Shown one piece after another: positions 7,741 through 15,301 of a stretch of DNA of 64,000 bases. The notes under the pieces were generated by a model. That model ran no database searches, was not told the DNA's origin, and was given only the letters and a program-made list of their open reading frames with translations. The stretch comes from a virus. Location of the stretch: IMG/VR virus record IMGVR_UViG_3300009184_005291, positions 1 to 64,000 of that record, one strand, 5' to 3'. Each line of letters begins with the position of its first letter. The first letter of the stretch is position 1. The position numbers were made by a program, and so were the translations under genes.

Positions 7741-8730
7741 ATGAAAAATTCTAATTATAAAATAAAAAAATCTTTGATTTCAGAACAAACAACCCCCAAC
7801 GTAAGACAACAATTGGAGAAATTTTTGTCAGACGGTTGTGTAAAAGTTGGTAAAATTGTTTCTATGCAATCAAAAAATCCGTTATTACAATTTGCAATCA
7901 AACAAGAAAGTACAAAAACACCTGGTAAATTTAGATATTTATTCGCAGATAATAGGATTGGATCTTTTAATGAAAACGGGAAATTCGAGTTTAATCCTTC
8001 TAAATTTTCTTGCCAAGGAGTACTACAATCTGCGGCTGCGGCAGTGACAGCATCACAACAAGCAGAAATAGATTCTAAAATTGCAACTGAAATGAAAAAA
8101 GGTTGGAAAAAATTAGAAACTTTGAAGTCGGAAGGTGTTGATTTGACAACTTTAGATAAAGTTTTCGACAAAATAGTAATAGGTAATGTGGCTCTTTTCA
8201 GACCAAAAGGGTCTTCAACAACTTTTACTCCAGGAACTTCAACTGTTGATTTTAATAATGACCAACAATCTTTTGTCGATACATTTATCGCTAAAGGATA
8301 TAAATTAAATCCAACAAGGTTAGAACAAAATTCTTTAGTTAAAGTTACTGGTGAACAACTAGGAGCACCGGCAGACCTTTTCCCTAATGGATTAGTTATG
8401 TGGTATGATCCAAATCAACAATCTACAATCAGAGGTGGAGAAAATAGTATTTTAAGTGATATCTTGGATAATCAATCTATCAATAGAACCACTTGTAGAA
8501 AAAATGTTAAGGATTTCTTCGAATTGTATCGAAGAAGAAATAGTGCTCAAGTCGATCCAGCAACAGTTGACAGAGCAAAAAGAATTGTACAAGCGTGTAG
8601 AGATGAGCATTATGGTAAATGGGGTGTTACAGGTGGCAAAAACGTTGATGACATGTTAGATGTTTTATCAGGACGTAAAGAAGGTGGACCATTATCAACA
8701 GGACCAACCGCAATTTTCAGAATTAAGTAA
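7741..8730 (+). CDS. virion-type protein with short basic propeptide, 329 aa
   Basis: The N-terminus is short and basic (KIKKSLISEQ), ending at LISE before Q at residues 12-16, a candidate cleavage site. The rest is Lys/Gln/Ser-rich and soluble, without recognised domains. It lies between two proteins of the same design, 12 and 8 bases away, so the three are probably expressed together as head-packaged proteins. Confidence 0.55.
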   Translation: MKNSNYKIKKSLISEQTTPNVRQQLEKFLSDGCVKVGKIVSMQSKNPLLQFAIKQESTKTPGKFRYLFADNRIGSFNENGKFEFNPSKFSCQGVLQSAAAAVTASQQAEIDSKIATEMKKGWKKLETLKSEGVDLTTLDKVFDKIVIGNVALFRPKGSSTTFTPGTSTVDFNNDQQSFVDTFIAKGYKLNPTRLEQNSLVKVTGEQLGAPADLFPNGLVMWYDPNQQSTIRGGENSILSDILDNQSINRTTCRKNVKDFFELYRRRNSAQVDPATVDRAKRIVQACRDEHYGKWGVTGGKNVDDMLDVLSGRKEGGPLSTGPTAIFRIK

Positions 8731-8738
8731 TTATAGAT

Positions 8739-9446
8739 ATGTTACAGAAAAAAATTAAAAAAAGTCTGATCGAGACCAAAAACAAAAAAGAATCTATTTT
8801 GATTGAACAAAAATTAATCAAAAGCAGAATCATGATGATTGTTGAAAATGAAGATAATATCAAAAATTTCAAATCATTACCCAAGTCAAAACAAGAAAAA
8901 ATTGCCTACAAACTTTTTGAAGAAATAAATTATCTTCAAGAAACCAATATATTAAACGAGCAATTAATGGACTTCTTGAGTAAAATTTTTGGAAATGCTT
9001 TCGGTGGTATCGCTCAAACAATAGTTGAACCTATGGTTAACTCTCTTTTGAGTGGAATAGGTCTTGAAGGATATTTCAAAGATTTTCTAGTTTCATTTAT
9101 TACTTCCAACCCTGCGAGACTGGCAAAGGCTCTCAAAAGTTGTGACGAACTAACAAAGTTAGTCGCAGAATCTTTGTCAGAAGCGGTGTTTATGATGATT
9201 CAAAGACAACAAGGATTGGAAGGTCAAGGATATACATTCTTGAGGAATGCTTTAGGTGGAGCAGTAAAAGATACTGCGTTTATCAAAAGCATAGAAACCC
9301 AAATAAGTGGTATTGTTTGTCAGTTGTTCGGTAAAATGAACGACAAAGCATCAGGTGTATATGACAAACTTAAAACCGATGTTGGGACACAGGGTCTTGG
9401 AGGTATATTACCTTCATTATCTTCATTAACGGGCCAAAGTAAGTAA
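8739..9446 (+). CDS. virion-type protein with propeptide, 235 aa
   Basis: Very basic N-terminus (KKIKKSLIETKNKK) with two candidate cleavage sites, LIEQ at residues 21-24 and LNEQ at 72-75. The remaining part is amphipathic and helical with Gly-rich hydrophobic stretches (IFGNAFGGIAQTI). Last gene of the block; a bidirectional terminator follows. Probably packaged in the head (inference). Confidence 0.55.
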   Translation: MLQKKIKKSLIETKNKKESILIEQKLIKSRIMMIVENEDNIKNFKSLPKSKQEKIAYKLFEEINYLQETNILNEQLMDFLSKIFGNAFGGIAQTIVEPMVNSLLSGIGLEGYFKDFLVSFITSNPARLAKALKSCDELTKLVAESLSEAVFMMIQRQQGLEGQGYTFLRNALGGAVKDTAFIKSIETQISGIVCQLFGKMNDKASGVYDKLKTDVGTQGLGGILPSLSSLTGQSK

Positions 9447-9503
9447 AATTATTTTGTGATAAACTGACGAGCAAAAAGTAAAGGGGGTGTTCTAAAGTCT
9501 AAG

Positions 9504-9533
9504 AAAAAGAAGGGTTATTTACCCTTCTTTTTT
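9504..9533. terminator. bidirectional terminator
   Basis: AAGAAGGGT-tattt-ACCCTTCTT with flanking A and T runs, between the convergent genes ending at 9446 and 9515; it overlaps the last codons of clpP. Confidence 0.8.
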
Positions 9534-10195
9534 GATTTTACGACCTCGTCAATGATACCGTATTCGAGAGCTTGGTTACTATCCAACCACAAATCTCTAC
9601 TAGCATCAATTTTAACTTGTTCAGGGTCTTTCCCACAGAACTCACCAAGTAAACCAAATAGAATATCATTCAATTTAGCCCACTCTCTCATTGTGATTTC
9701 CGCATCTTGGATGTTACCCACAGCACCACCCGAAGATTGGTGTAGCATTGTTCTAGAGTACTTCAAAGAACTTCTTTTTCCTTTGGTACCTGCTCCCAAC
9801 AATACAGACCCCATAGATGCCGCCATTCCTGTGTTCACAGTTCTAATGTCACAAGCAATGTAGTTCATTACATCAACCATAGATAGTCCTGATTTCACAC
9901 TTCCACCTGGACTGTCAATGTGCATCGTGATATCGGTTTTATCAACATTGTCCATGAACATCAATTGTGCCTGTACAATAGTTGACATTCTATCATCGAC
10001 AGGGCCAGCAACCCAAATGATTCTGTCTCTCATCAATCTTGAGAAGATGTCAATCTGAGTAGCTCTCATCTCTCTTTCTTCAAGAATGTAAGGAGTCATA
10101 GACGACTGAATTTGATTTGAGAAGTTGTGAAGATCCAATGATCCTTTACCCAAATGGTTTACGTAATAATTTTGAAATTCTTGTCCGATGTTCAT
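9515..10195 (-). CDS. clpP: ClpP protease
   Basis: Proteolytic subunit of the Clp system. The catalytic triad is visible as Ser127 (AASMGS), His152 (MLHQSSGG) and Asp201 (SRDLWL). HIDSPGGSV forms the usual oxyanion-region strand, and the end carries ALEYGIIDEV. Length 226 aa is normal to slightly long, with about 25 extra N-terminal residues. Its likely unfoldase is the ClpC-like protein at 26225, which keeps a ClpP-docking loop. May degrade tmRNA-tagged or host regulatory proteins during infection (inference). Confidence 0.93.
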   Translation of the reverse strand: MNIGQEFQNYYVNHLGKGSLDLHNFSNQIQSSMTPYILEEREMRATQIDIFSRLMRDRIIWVAGPVDDRMSTIVQAQLMFMDNVDKTDITMHIDSPGGSVKSGLSMVDVMNYIACDIRTVNTGMAASMGSVLLGAGTKGKRSSLKYSRTMLHQSSGGAVGNIQDAEITMREWAKLNDILFGLLGEFCGKDPEQVKIDASRDLWLDSNQALEYGIIDEVVKSKKKGK

Positions 10196-10234
10196 ATCTG
10201 TTTTATTTTTTACAAAGTTAATACATTTTTTAGT

Positions 10235-10720
10235 TTATCCAAAAGATTTTTGAAATTCTGTCCAAACGTTTAATAAGACCACGTCATCGTACATTATAGG
10301 TGGTTCATATGCTGACCTACTCATTGACATTTTAGCCTCCTCAGGGGTCTTATTATCCTTCTGTCGATTACATTTGGAACAACAAGTTACCAAGTTTGTC
10401 CATTCGTTTGTTCCTCCTCTAGATTTTGGTAATACGTGGTCTAAGGTTAAATGTTTTTTTGACCCACAATAAACACATTCATATCCATCTCTTTTGTAGA
10501 TTCTGCTACGGTTTGGTTTATTCAATCTTGTCCTATGTTTGATATATTTCAAAAGACGTATGATAACTGGTCGTACGTATTTGTTATACCCAGTAATGAT
10601 TGGATTTTCCCCAGATCTTACAATTTCTGCCTTACCTTTGGTGACCAACACAAATCCTCTATGAACACTTGTCACGTTCAAGGGTGTGTAGTCAGAATTC
10701 AAAACTAATACTCTACTCAT
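10235..10720 (-). CDS. HNH endonuclease, Bacteroidota type
   Basis: 161 aa. An N-terminal strand-rich segment (VLVLNSDYTPLN) precedes an HNH/zinc finger: CVYCGSKKHLTLDHVLPKS with CxxC, then DHVLP, then CCSKCNRQK with the second CxxC. The family is common on Bacteroidota chromosomes and in their phages. It may nick DNA in packaging or act as a stand-alone nuclease; it is not next to an intron. Confidence 0.85.
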   Translation of the reverse strand: MSRVLVLNSDYTPLNVTSVHRGFVLVTKGKAEIVRSGENPIITGYNKYVRPVIIRLLKYIKHRTRLNKPNRSRIYKRDGYECVYCGSKKHLTLDHVLPKSRGGTNEWTNLVTCCSKCNRQKDNKTPEEAKMSMSRSAYEPPIMYDDVVLLNVWTEFQKSFG

Positions 10721-10791
10721 TTATCAAATGTTTCAACAAAAGTAATTTATTTTTTTTAGAAACGAAAGTTGTTGTGAATGAAAAATTTTAT

Positions 10792-10799
10792 TACCTTTG
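10792..10799 (+). promoter_or_regulatory. Bacteroidota-type -7 element TACCTTTG
   Basis: Matches TAnnTTTG, with TTG-containing sequence about 20 bases upstream. It lies 75 bases before tRNA-Met and probably drives it. Confidence 0.5.
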
Positions 10800-10845
10800 T
10801 CATGTTGATTTGATGGAAGTACATCGTTGATTTTTACGATAAAGA

Positions 10846-10873
10846 ATATTATCATTGAAAACGAAGATAATAT
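10846..10873 (+). other. inverted repeat abutting tRNA-Met
   Basis: ATATTATC and GATAATAT form a perfect 8-bp hairpin that ends at the base before the tRNA 5' end; perhaps a processing signal. Confidence 0.4.
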
Positions 10874-10945
10874 GGACCCGTAGCTCAGAGGAAGAGCAGC
10901 GCTCTCATAAAGCGAAGGTCGGGATATCATGATTCCCCGGGTCCA
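10874..10945 (+). tRNA. tRNA-Met (CAU)
   Basis: Acceptor GGACCCG pairs with CGGGTCC, the D-stem is GCTC/GAGC, and the anticodon loop is CTCATAA. The T-loop is ATCATGA instead of the usual TTCGAAT type, and the T-stem has one mismatch. CCA is not encoded. It could be an initiator, elongator or lysidine-modified Ile tRNA. Confidence 0.8.
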
Positions 10946-10972
10946 CAAACAATTAAACTAAAACAAACTACA

Positions 10973-11704
10973 ATGAAAATCAAAAAATTAATCCTATCAG
11001 TTGTAACCCTATCCGTATTTTTAATTTCTTGTTCTAAAGAAGAAATTAATGGTAGTGAAATCACTCCTATCAATAATATGGAACATGCGACCATGTCAAC
11101 ATCAAGTATTGGTGGAGAACAAACACCTTTGAGAGCATATATTTTTGTGGAACCAATGTCGAAACATGTGATGATTAAAAACCATTTGAATAAGTTACCA
11201 TTTATTGGAAGACTCCCATTTGTTGGATTTCATGGTGTTAATGCAGGTGCATGGAAAGATAACTTACCAAATTATATTAATATGACTCATTGGATTGATG
11301 GTAGATTACCACAAATTATGCAAGTTGACATTCCCCAAACAAGTGGAGGAATCGATACATTTGGTAATCCTGTTCAAGCTTTCAATTTCAAAACTGTTAA
11401 AATAACAAAAAATACAGTAAATGATAAATTTTCTTGGATTATAGTTCTTATACCAATTAATGCGATGAGTAACGATACAAAAAGACAAAGAAGGATACGT
11501 ATTGATGAAAAGGCGGGTAATATAACAAAATCTTCAACAATTTTTACAACTGATAATGTTATGTCAGAAACTGTGATTAACTATAATGGTAATCGTATTC
11601 CGGCAGGTCAATATAGGGTTTATTCAACTTATCCATCAAGTGGTATGAGACTGAATTTGAACTCAACAAATGATGTTTATATTAGAGGTTTTAGTAACCA
11701 ATAA
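10973..11704 (+). CDS. lipoprotein, 243 aa
   Basis: Signal peptide with lipobox ISCS (KLILSVVTLSVFLISCS) followed by a Ser/Thr-rich linker. The mature domain is beta-rich and looks exported (YIFVEPMSKHVM, IRIDEKAG). No family recognised. It lies between tRNA-Met and tRNA-Thr, separated by 27 and 7 bases, so it may share their transcript. Possible host-surface modifier (inference). Confidence 0.75.
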   Translation: MKIKKLILSVVTLSVFLISCSKEEINGSEITPINNMEHATMSTSSIGGEQTPLRAYIFVEPMSKHVMIKNHLNKLPFIGRLPFVGFHGVNAGAWKDNLPNYINMTHWIDGRLPQIMQVDIPQTSGGIDTFGNPVQAFNFKTVKITKNTVNDKFSWIIVLIPINAMSNDTKRQRRIRIDEKAGNITKSSTIFTTDNVMSETVINYNGNRIPAGQYRVYSTYPSSGMRLNLNSTNDVYIRGFSNQ

Positions 11705-11711
11705 TTAATAC

Positions 11712-11786
11712 GCTCCTAAAGCATTGCTGGCGATGCACATGACTTGTAATCATGATAACTTGGTTCGATTCCGAGTGGGAGCTCCA
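11712..11786 (+). tRNA. tRNA-Thr (UGU), CCA encoded
   Basis: Acceptor GCTCCTA/TGGGAGC, anticodon stem CATGA/TCATG with loop CTTGTAA, T-loop TTCGATT. The 3' TCCA is in the DNA. Confidence 0.92.
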
Positions 11787-11788
11787 AC

Positions 11789-11915
11789 AGTACTTACTAC
11801 GCTACCCATAAGAACAGCGTCCCAGGGTAAGTCGTGTACCTCGATGTTAACCGTAAGAACAACACAGAGGTTGTATCGTGATATAAGTGAATAGCCCAAG
11901 GTATAAGCTAAAATC
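11789..11915 (+). ncRNA. structured RNA between tRNA-Thr and tRNA-Ser
   Basis: Directly downstream of tRNA-Thr. An ACTTAC/GTAAGT stem encloses an ACGCT/AGCGT hairpin. It is followed by an ACCTC/GAGGT hairpin and a GTGAT/ATCAC arm. The two loops share TAAGAACA. A terminator ends it. Family unknown. Confidence 0.45.
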
Positions 11916-11920
11916 ACACC

Positions 11921-11965
11921 CCTAACCTCTATTCAAATGACGATTTGATTATGTTAGGTTTTTTT
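11921..11965 (+). terminator. rho-independent terminator
   Basis: CCTAAC/GTTAGG outer stem with inner TCAAAT/ATTTGA stem, followed by seven T. It ends just before tRNA-Ser, which therefore needs its own promoter or readthrough. Confidence 0.8.
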
Positions 11966-12053
11966 GGAGAGATGGCAGAGTTGGCCGATTGCACCTGACT
12001 TGAAATCAGGAGTACCTGTGAGGGTACCGTGGGTTCGAATCCTACTCTCTCCT
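11966..12053 (+). tRNA. tRNA-Ser (UGA)
   Basis: Acceptor GGAGAGA/TCTCTCC, anticodon stem CCTGA/TCAGG with loop CTTGAAA, long variable arm (GTACC/GGTAC), T-loop TTCGAAT. CCA not encoded. Confidence 0.92.
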
Positions 12054-12060
12054 CATCATA

Positions 12061-12155
12061 ATTGTGACGATTCGAAAGAATGACGGAACGGACGCTAAGA
12101 ATGAAATGGAAACTGAAGGATTATCCTTGGAAACAAACCGTACAGACGTTACAAT
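12061..12155 (+). ncRNA. structured RNA after tRNA-Ser
   Basis: A 9-bp closing stem (ATTGTGACG/CGTTACAAT, one G-U) encloses an ATTC-GAAA-GAAT hairpin with a GNRA loop, an ACGG/CCGT stem and an AAGG/CCTT hairpin. A T-rich tract follows. Similar in layout to the elements at 16813 and 18391. No family recognised. Confidence 0.5.
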
Positions 12156-12177
12156 CTTTTTCACAAATTAAATCATA

Positions 12178-12531
12178 ATGGCACATCCAAACTTACATGC
12201 AAAATCATCCGCCAAAAAGTTTGGTGGAAAACCTGAGGACTACATTCATTTACATGAATGGTTAGACGAAACCAAGTCATGGTTTGGTGATTCCTTACAT
12301 AGAATGTTTCGGCACCATAGTGAGGGGATATTCGAAATGGAAAAAAGGTTTGGTACCGAATTCAAAAACTCAGATGGAAAAACGGTTTATACTCGTTATG
12401 TTGGAGAACAACATATCAAGGAAGATTGTAATAACTACATTCCATCAGCCAAAGAATGGGTTAACAACATGATGTCCAATCAAAGACCACAGTGGATGTT
12501 GAAGACCATTAAATTAGAATTCGAAGACTGA
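12178..12531 (+). CDS. DUF6915 family protein
   Basis: 117 aa with the family pattern HAKSSAKKFGGKPEDY near the N-terminus, then a His-rich helix (RMFRHHSEGIFEMEKRFG) and RYVGEQHIKEDC. Function of the family is unknown; it is found in bacteria and phages. The conserved His and Glu residues could bind metal (inference). Lies between an ncRNA and a hypothetical gene. Confidence 0.8.
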   Translation: MAHPNLHAKSSAKKFGGKPEDYIHLHEWLDETKSWFGDSLHRMFRHHSEGIFEMEKRFGTEFKNSDGKTVYTRYVGEQHIKEDCNNYIPSAKEWVNNMMSNQRPQWMLKTIKLEFED

Positions 12532-12542
12532 TATTTATTTGT

Positions 12543-13241
12543 ATGTCACAAAATATATTAACACCAGAAGAAAAAAAATATTTAGGAAAAATATCAAGGT
12601 TTCTTAGATCGATGGGAATGAGATATGGAGAAATTCAATTTGAAATGGAACCGGACCAAGAGGGAATTGCGTACAGTCCAAACGATTTTCCAACTCATTT
12701 TGAAAATAATTATACCGCAGAAATACCGGACGGCCTTGTACCAATATTGAAAAAAATTATTGACTATGTTGATGATGATGGGTTATATAGCGAGGTACCT
12801 TATGATGGTTACCTCATTTATCAAAGATTTGACATTACAATTAATGCTATGTCAGGAGAAATATCTTTAACACACTCCTATAGTTATCAAATTGAGGGAG
12901 GTTCACAAGGTATCGAATACGATGATATGATTGAAGAGTGGGAAGAAAAAGGAGTTTTCAATGATACCGAAATTCCTGAAGACAATTATTTGGTCTTGAA
13001 GTATAATGGAGGTGGAGATAGTGGATACATCGAATCGAATTTTGAGAATGGAGAACCTGTACCAACCGAAGTAGAAGAATGGTGTTATCAACAATTGGAA
13101 GATAACTTCGCAGGCTGGGAGATAAATGAAGGATCTCAAGGTGAATTCCAATTTGATTTTAATGAAAAAACAGTTATATTATCACACGCATACAACATTG
13201 AAGAATCTAGATCCAACACACTGTGGGAAGAAGAATTTTAG
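12543..13241 (+). CDS. acidic hypothetical protein, 232 aa
   Basis: Soluble, acidic and rich in Tyr/Glu (MRYGEIQFEMEPDQEG). No known domain. A GATATTTATTTG sequence combining both promoter types of this genome lies just ahead of its ATG. Spacing of 17 bases to the methyltransferase gene suggests cotranscription. Confidence 0.65.
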   Translation: MSQNILTPEEKKYLGKISRFLRSMGMRYGEIQFEMEPDQEGIAYSPNDFPTHFENNYTAEIPDGLVPILKKIIDYVDDDGLYSEVPYDGYLIYQRFDITINAMSGEISLTHSYSYQIEGGSQGIEYDDMIEEWEEKGVFNDTEIPEDNYLVLKYNGGGDSGYIESNFENGEPVPTEVEEWCYQQLEDNFAGWEINEGSQGEFQFDFNEKTVILSHAYNIEESRSNTLWEEEF

Positions 13242-13258
13242 AATGATTTATTAAATTT

Positions 13259-13909
13259 ATGGTGGAAACAACAATTATCAACGAAGATTTTAGAAACTGC
13301 GACATACCAACAGGATTAACAATAACCGACCCACCTTATAATCAAGAATATTCATACAACGAATACAAAGACAAGTTAACTGAACAGGATTATATTGAGT
13401 TATTATCCAAAATCCCAACTCCTTGTGTCATTATTCATTACCCAGAAGAAACAATCAACTTGTTACCAAAGGCAATAAATGATAAATGTGAACAGGTTGT
13501 TTGTTGGGTGTATAACTCCAACACAGGGAAACAAAGTCGATTGATATCATGGTGGGGTTGTAAGCCGGACTTCAGGAAAGTCAGACAGGAATATAAAAAT
13601 CTCAAAGACAAACGTATTCAAAAAAGAATTGCTGAAGGAAAGACTGGTGCCAAACTTTATGATTGGTGGGAAATTAATCAGGTAAAGAATGTCAGCAAAG
13701 AAAAAACCGAACACCCTTGTCAAATTCCTGAGGAAGTAATCCGAAGAATTATTTTGACAACCGCACAACCAAATCAAACAATTATTGATGTGTTCGGTGG
13801 AAGTGGGACGACAAGTAAGGTAGCTCAAGAGTTGGGATTCAACTCAATTAGTTATGAAATCGATGAGAAGTATTGTGAAATTATGAAACATCGGGTTGAA
13901 AGTATCTGA
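13259..13909 (+). CDS. DNA amino-methyltransferase
   Basis: Transfers methyl from S-adenosylmethionine to adenine N6 or cytosine N4. DPPY (motif IV) occurs near residue 23 and the SAM-binding FGGSGTT motif near residue 180, so the order is that of the beta class. Length, 216 aa, is short, with a small target-recognition part. No restriction partner is adjacent. It may protect phage DNA or act in regulation. tRNA-Leu with its intron follows 26 bases downstream. Confidence 0.88.
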   Translation: MVETTIINEDFRNCDIPTGLTITDPPYNQEYSYNEYKDKLTEQDYIELLSKIPTPCVIIHYPEETINLLPKAINDKCEQVVCWVYNSNTGKQSRLISWWGCKPDFRKVRQEYKNLKDKRIQKRIAEGKTGAKLYDWWEINQVKNVSKEKTEHPCQIPEEVIRRIILTTAQPNQTIIDVFGGSGTTSKVAQELGFNSISYEIDEKYCEIMKHRVESI

Positions 13910-13918
13910 AACTTTCAT

Positions 13919-13926
13919 TATATTTG
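13919..13926 (+). promoter_or_regulatory. Bacteroidota-type -7 element TATATTTG
   Basis: TAnnTTTG match ending 9 bases before the tRNA-Leu 5' end. Confidence 0.6.
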
Positions 13927-13935
13927 TAGAATAAT

Positions 13936-14256
13936 GTCCGGGTGATGAAATCGGTAGACATGCAAGACTTTAGAGGTAGACATGAATACTTTTATTAAAG
14001 TATTAAAGTTTACAAAATTGAGTGCCTGAGGGGAAACCTTCAGAGTAGAATTCCTCAAATTCGGTGAACCTTTTGAAATGGGAATACCGAGCGAAGCCCG
14101 AGAGGGAACGTGTAGAGACTAGACGGGGAACACCTAAATCGAGAGATATGGTGAAGGTATAGTCCAGACCACAAACCGTGAGGGTAGTGAAAACTATAGT
14201 GGTAAGAAAATCTTGTGGCTTAGGCCGTGCGGGTTCAAGTCCCGCCCCGGATACCA
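13936..14256 (+). tRNA. tRNA-Leu (UAA), interrupted by a group I intron
   Basis: Exon 1 is 13936-13970 (acceptor GTCCGGG, ends CTT); exon 2 is 14207-14256 (AAAATCTTG, long variable arm, T-loop TTCAAGT, CCCGGATACCA). Joining them gives anticodon stem CAAGA/TCTTG and loop CTTAAAA, so the intron sits between U34 and A35. CCA is encoded. Confidence 0.9.
13971..14206 (+). other. group I intron, tRNA-Leu(UAA) type
   Basis: A 236-base intron without an ORF. Core elements in order: P-like AATTCGGTGAACC (14058-14070), Q-like ATACCGAGCGAAGCC (14084-14098), R-like GTAGAGACTAGACGG (14112-14126) and S-like AAGGTATAGTCC (14154-14165). The base before the 5' splice site is U and the last intron base is G, as required. 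Elements and insertion site match the cyanobacterial/plastid tRNA-Leu intron group (known family); self-splicing is inferred. Confidence 0.88.
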
Positions 14257-14292
14257 AACACTATCGTTCTTTGGAATAAAGGAGAAAATTAT

Positions 14293-14544
14293 ATGGATTT
14301 AGTATCATTTATTTTAGGAATGTCTATAGTTGTGGTCATTGCTGTGGCAGTGGTTGCGGTTATTGCTTTTGTTAGAGTGAATAAACAGAAGGAAGAAATT
14401 AAACAAATAAATCAGTTTCTCGCAAGAGAAATTGAAAATCAAATGAGAGATCGTGATAGAATTATTGACGATATTTATCGAACAATCGATTCACGACTTG
14501 ATAAACTTGAAAGTAGATTGAACGCCGCAAGGCATAAAGATTAA
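14293..14544 (+). CDS. single-pass membrane protein, 83 aa
   Basis: The ATG at 14293 is preceded by GGAG at a suitable distance, so it is preferred to an upstream ATG that lies inside tRNA-Leu. A strongly hydrophobic segment (about residues 5-27) is followed by a charged coiled-coil-like tail (RDRIIDDIYRTIDSRLDKLE). Possibly a spanin-like or membrane-anchored regulator; function unknown. Confidence 0.7.
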   Translation: MDLVSFILGMSIVVVIAVAVVAVIAFVRVNKQKEEIKQINQFLAREIENQMRDRDRIIDDIYRTIDSRLDKLESRLNAARHKD

Positions 14545-14582
14545 ATAAAAACTTTCAAAGACGATAGTGTTATTCACATATT

Positions 14583-14744
14583 ATGTTCGGATTATTCAAG
14601 AAAAAAACAGAAAAAGAAAAATTACAGGAAACTTATGAGAAAATGATGGCAGATGCTTATAAATTATCTCATACAAACAGAACCGCATCTGACAAACTTC
14701 TGGCTGAAGCCGAAGAACTTGCGAAAAAAATATACGGTCAGTAA
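14583..14744 (+). CDS. Lacal_2735-like small protein (DUF6435), 53 aa
   Basis: MFGLFKKKTEKEKLQ at the start and a helical AYKLSHTNRTASDKL motif are characteristic of a short protein family typical of Flavobacteriia. Function is unknown. It ends six bases before tRNA-Arg. Its presence is good evidence for the host lineage. Confidence 0.75.
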   Translation: MFGLFKKKTEKEKLQETYEKMMADAYKLSHTNRTASDKLLAEAEELAKKIYGQ

Positions 14745-14749
14745 TATTT

Positions 14750-14824
14750 GTCCCCGTAGCTCAGCTGGATAGTAGCGATTGCCTTCTAAGCAATAGGTCA
14801 CACGTTCGAATCGTGTCGGGGATA
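14750..14824 (+). tRNA. tRNA-Arg (UCU)
   Basis: Acceptor GTCCCCG/CGGGGAT, anticodon stem ATTGC/GCAAT with loop CTTCTAA, T-loop TTCGAAT. The D-arm is slightly enlarged. CCA not encoded. Confidence 0.9.
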
Positions 14825-14837
14825 CAAAATATTTCAG

Positions 14838-14845
14838 TATATTTG
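14838..14845 (+). promoter_or_regulatory. Bacteroidota-type -7 element TATATTTG
   Basis: Lies just ahead of the tandem-hairpin RNA at 14853, giving it an apparent promoter of its own. Confidence 0.5.
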
Positions 14846-14852
14846 TATTGTG

Positions 14853-14938
14853 ATTGAGGAGCACGATTTAGATACACAAGCTCAATTACAAACTGGGTGA
14901 CACGGGAACGATTCAGATACTAGTGTTACCCTTTTTTT
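14853..14938 (+). ncRNA. tandem-hairpin RNA ending in a terminator
   Basis: Hairpin 1 is ATTGAG/CTCAAT (14853-14886); hairpin 2 is GGGTGACAC/GTGTTACCC (14895-14931) followed by T7. Their large loops share ACGATTTAGATAC and ACGATTCAGATAC. It has its own promoter and terminator, so it could be an independent small RNA of about 90 bases. Family unknown. Confidence 0.55.
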
Positions 14939-15135
14939 ATTAGATATCAGAATAAATAATTTTACAAAATAAAAATATTTCATACATTAGAAGTACTTAT
15001 CAATACAATGAGAACTACAAGTCAACATATTAACAGTAATAGTCAACAAGAGAATTGTTGTTATGAAAGTATTTGCCCTGTAGTTCGGATGTCATAGAAA
15101 GTAATTTTTTAATTTAAGTTAAATTAAATTTTTAG
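14939..15135. other. AT-rich intergenic stretch
   Basis: No convincing gene. A 29-codon frame at 15008-15097 (MRTTSQHINSN at its start) and an AT-rich imperfect palindrome near 15110 are the only visible structures. Confidence 0.4.
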
Positions 15136-15136
15136 A

Positions 15137-15170
15137 CCCCGAACTCTTAAAAAAAGTTTGGGGTTTTTTT
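15137..15170 (+). terminator. rho-independent terminator
   Basis: CCCCGAAC/GTTTGGGG stem followed by seven T. Confidence 0.85.
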
Positions 15171-15202
15171 ATGACATGTTTTTGTTCTTTGAAATATTGT
15201 AG

Positions 15203-15210
15203 TATCTTTG
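15203..15210 (+). promoter_or_regulatory. Bacteroidota-type promoter TTTG-N18-TATCTTTG
   Basis: Upstream TTTG at 15181-15184 and TATCTTTG at 15203-15210, 13 bases before tRNA-Glu: the clearest host-type promoter in the window. Confidence 0.7.
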
Positions 15211-15222
15211 TAAGACAAACAT

Positions 15223-15296
15223 GCTCCGGTCGTCTAATTGGTTAGGACATCCCCCTTTCACGGGGAAGCTTACGGGTTCGAGTCCCGTCCGGAGTA
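15223..15296 (+). tRNA. tRNA-Glu (UUC)
   Basis: Acceptor GCTCCGG/CCGGAGT, anticodon stem TCCCC/GGGGA with loop CTTTCAC, T-loop TTCGAGT. CCA not encoded. Confidence 0.93.
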
Positions 15297-15301
15297 CTGA
15301 C

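Noticed and set aside
14853-14938. Guanidine-II riboswitch
   Set aside because: ACGA occurs in both loops, but the loops are about 20 bases and no downstream transporter is present.
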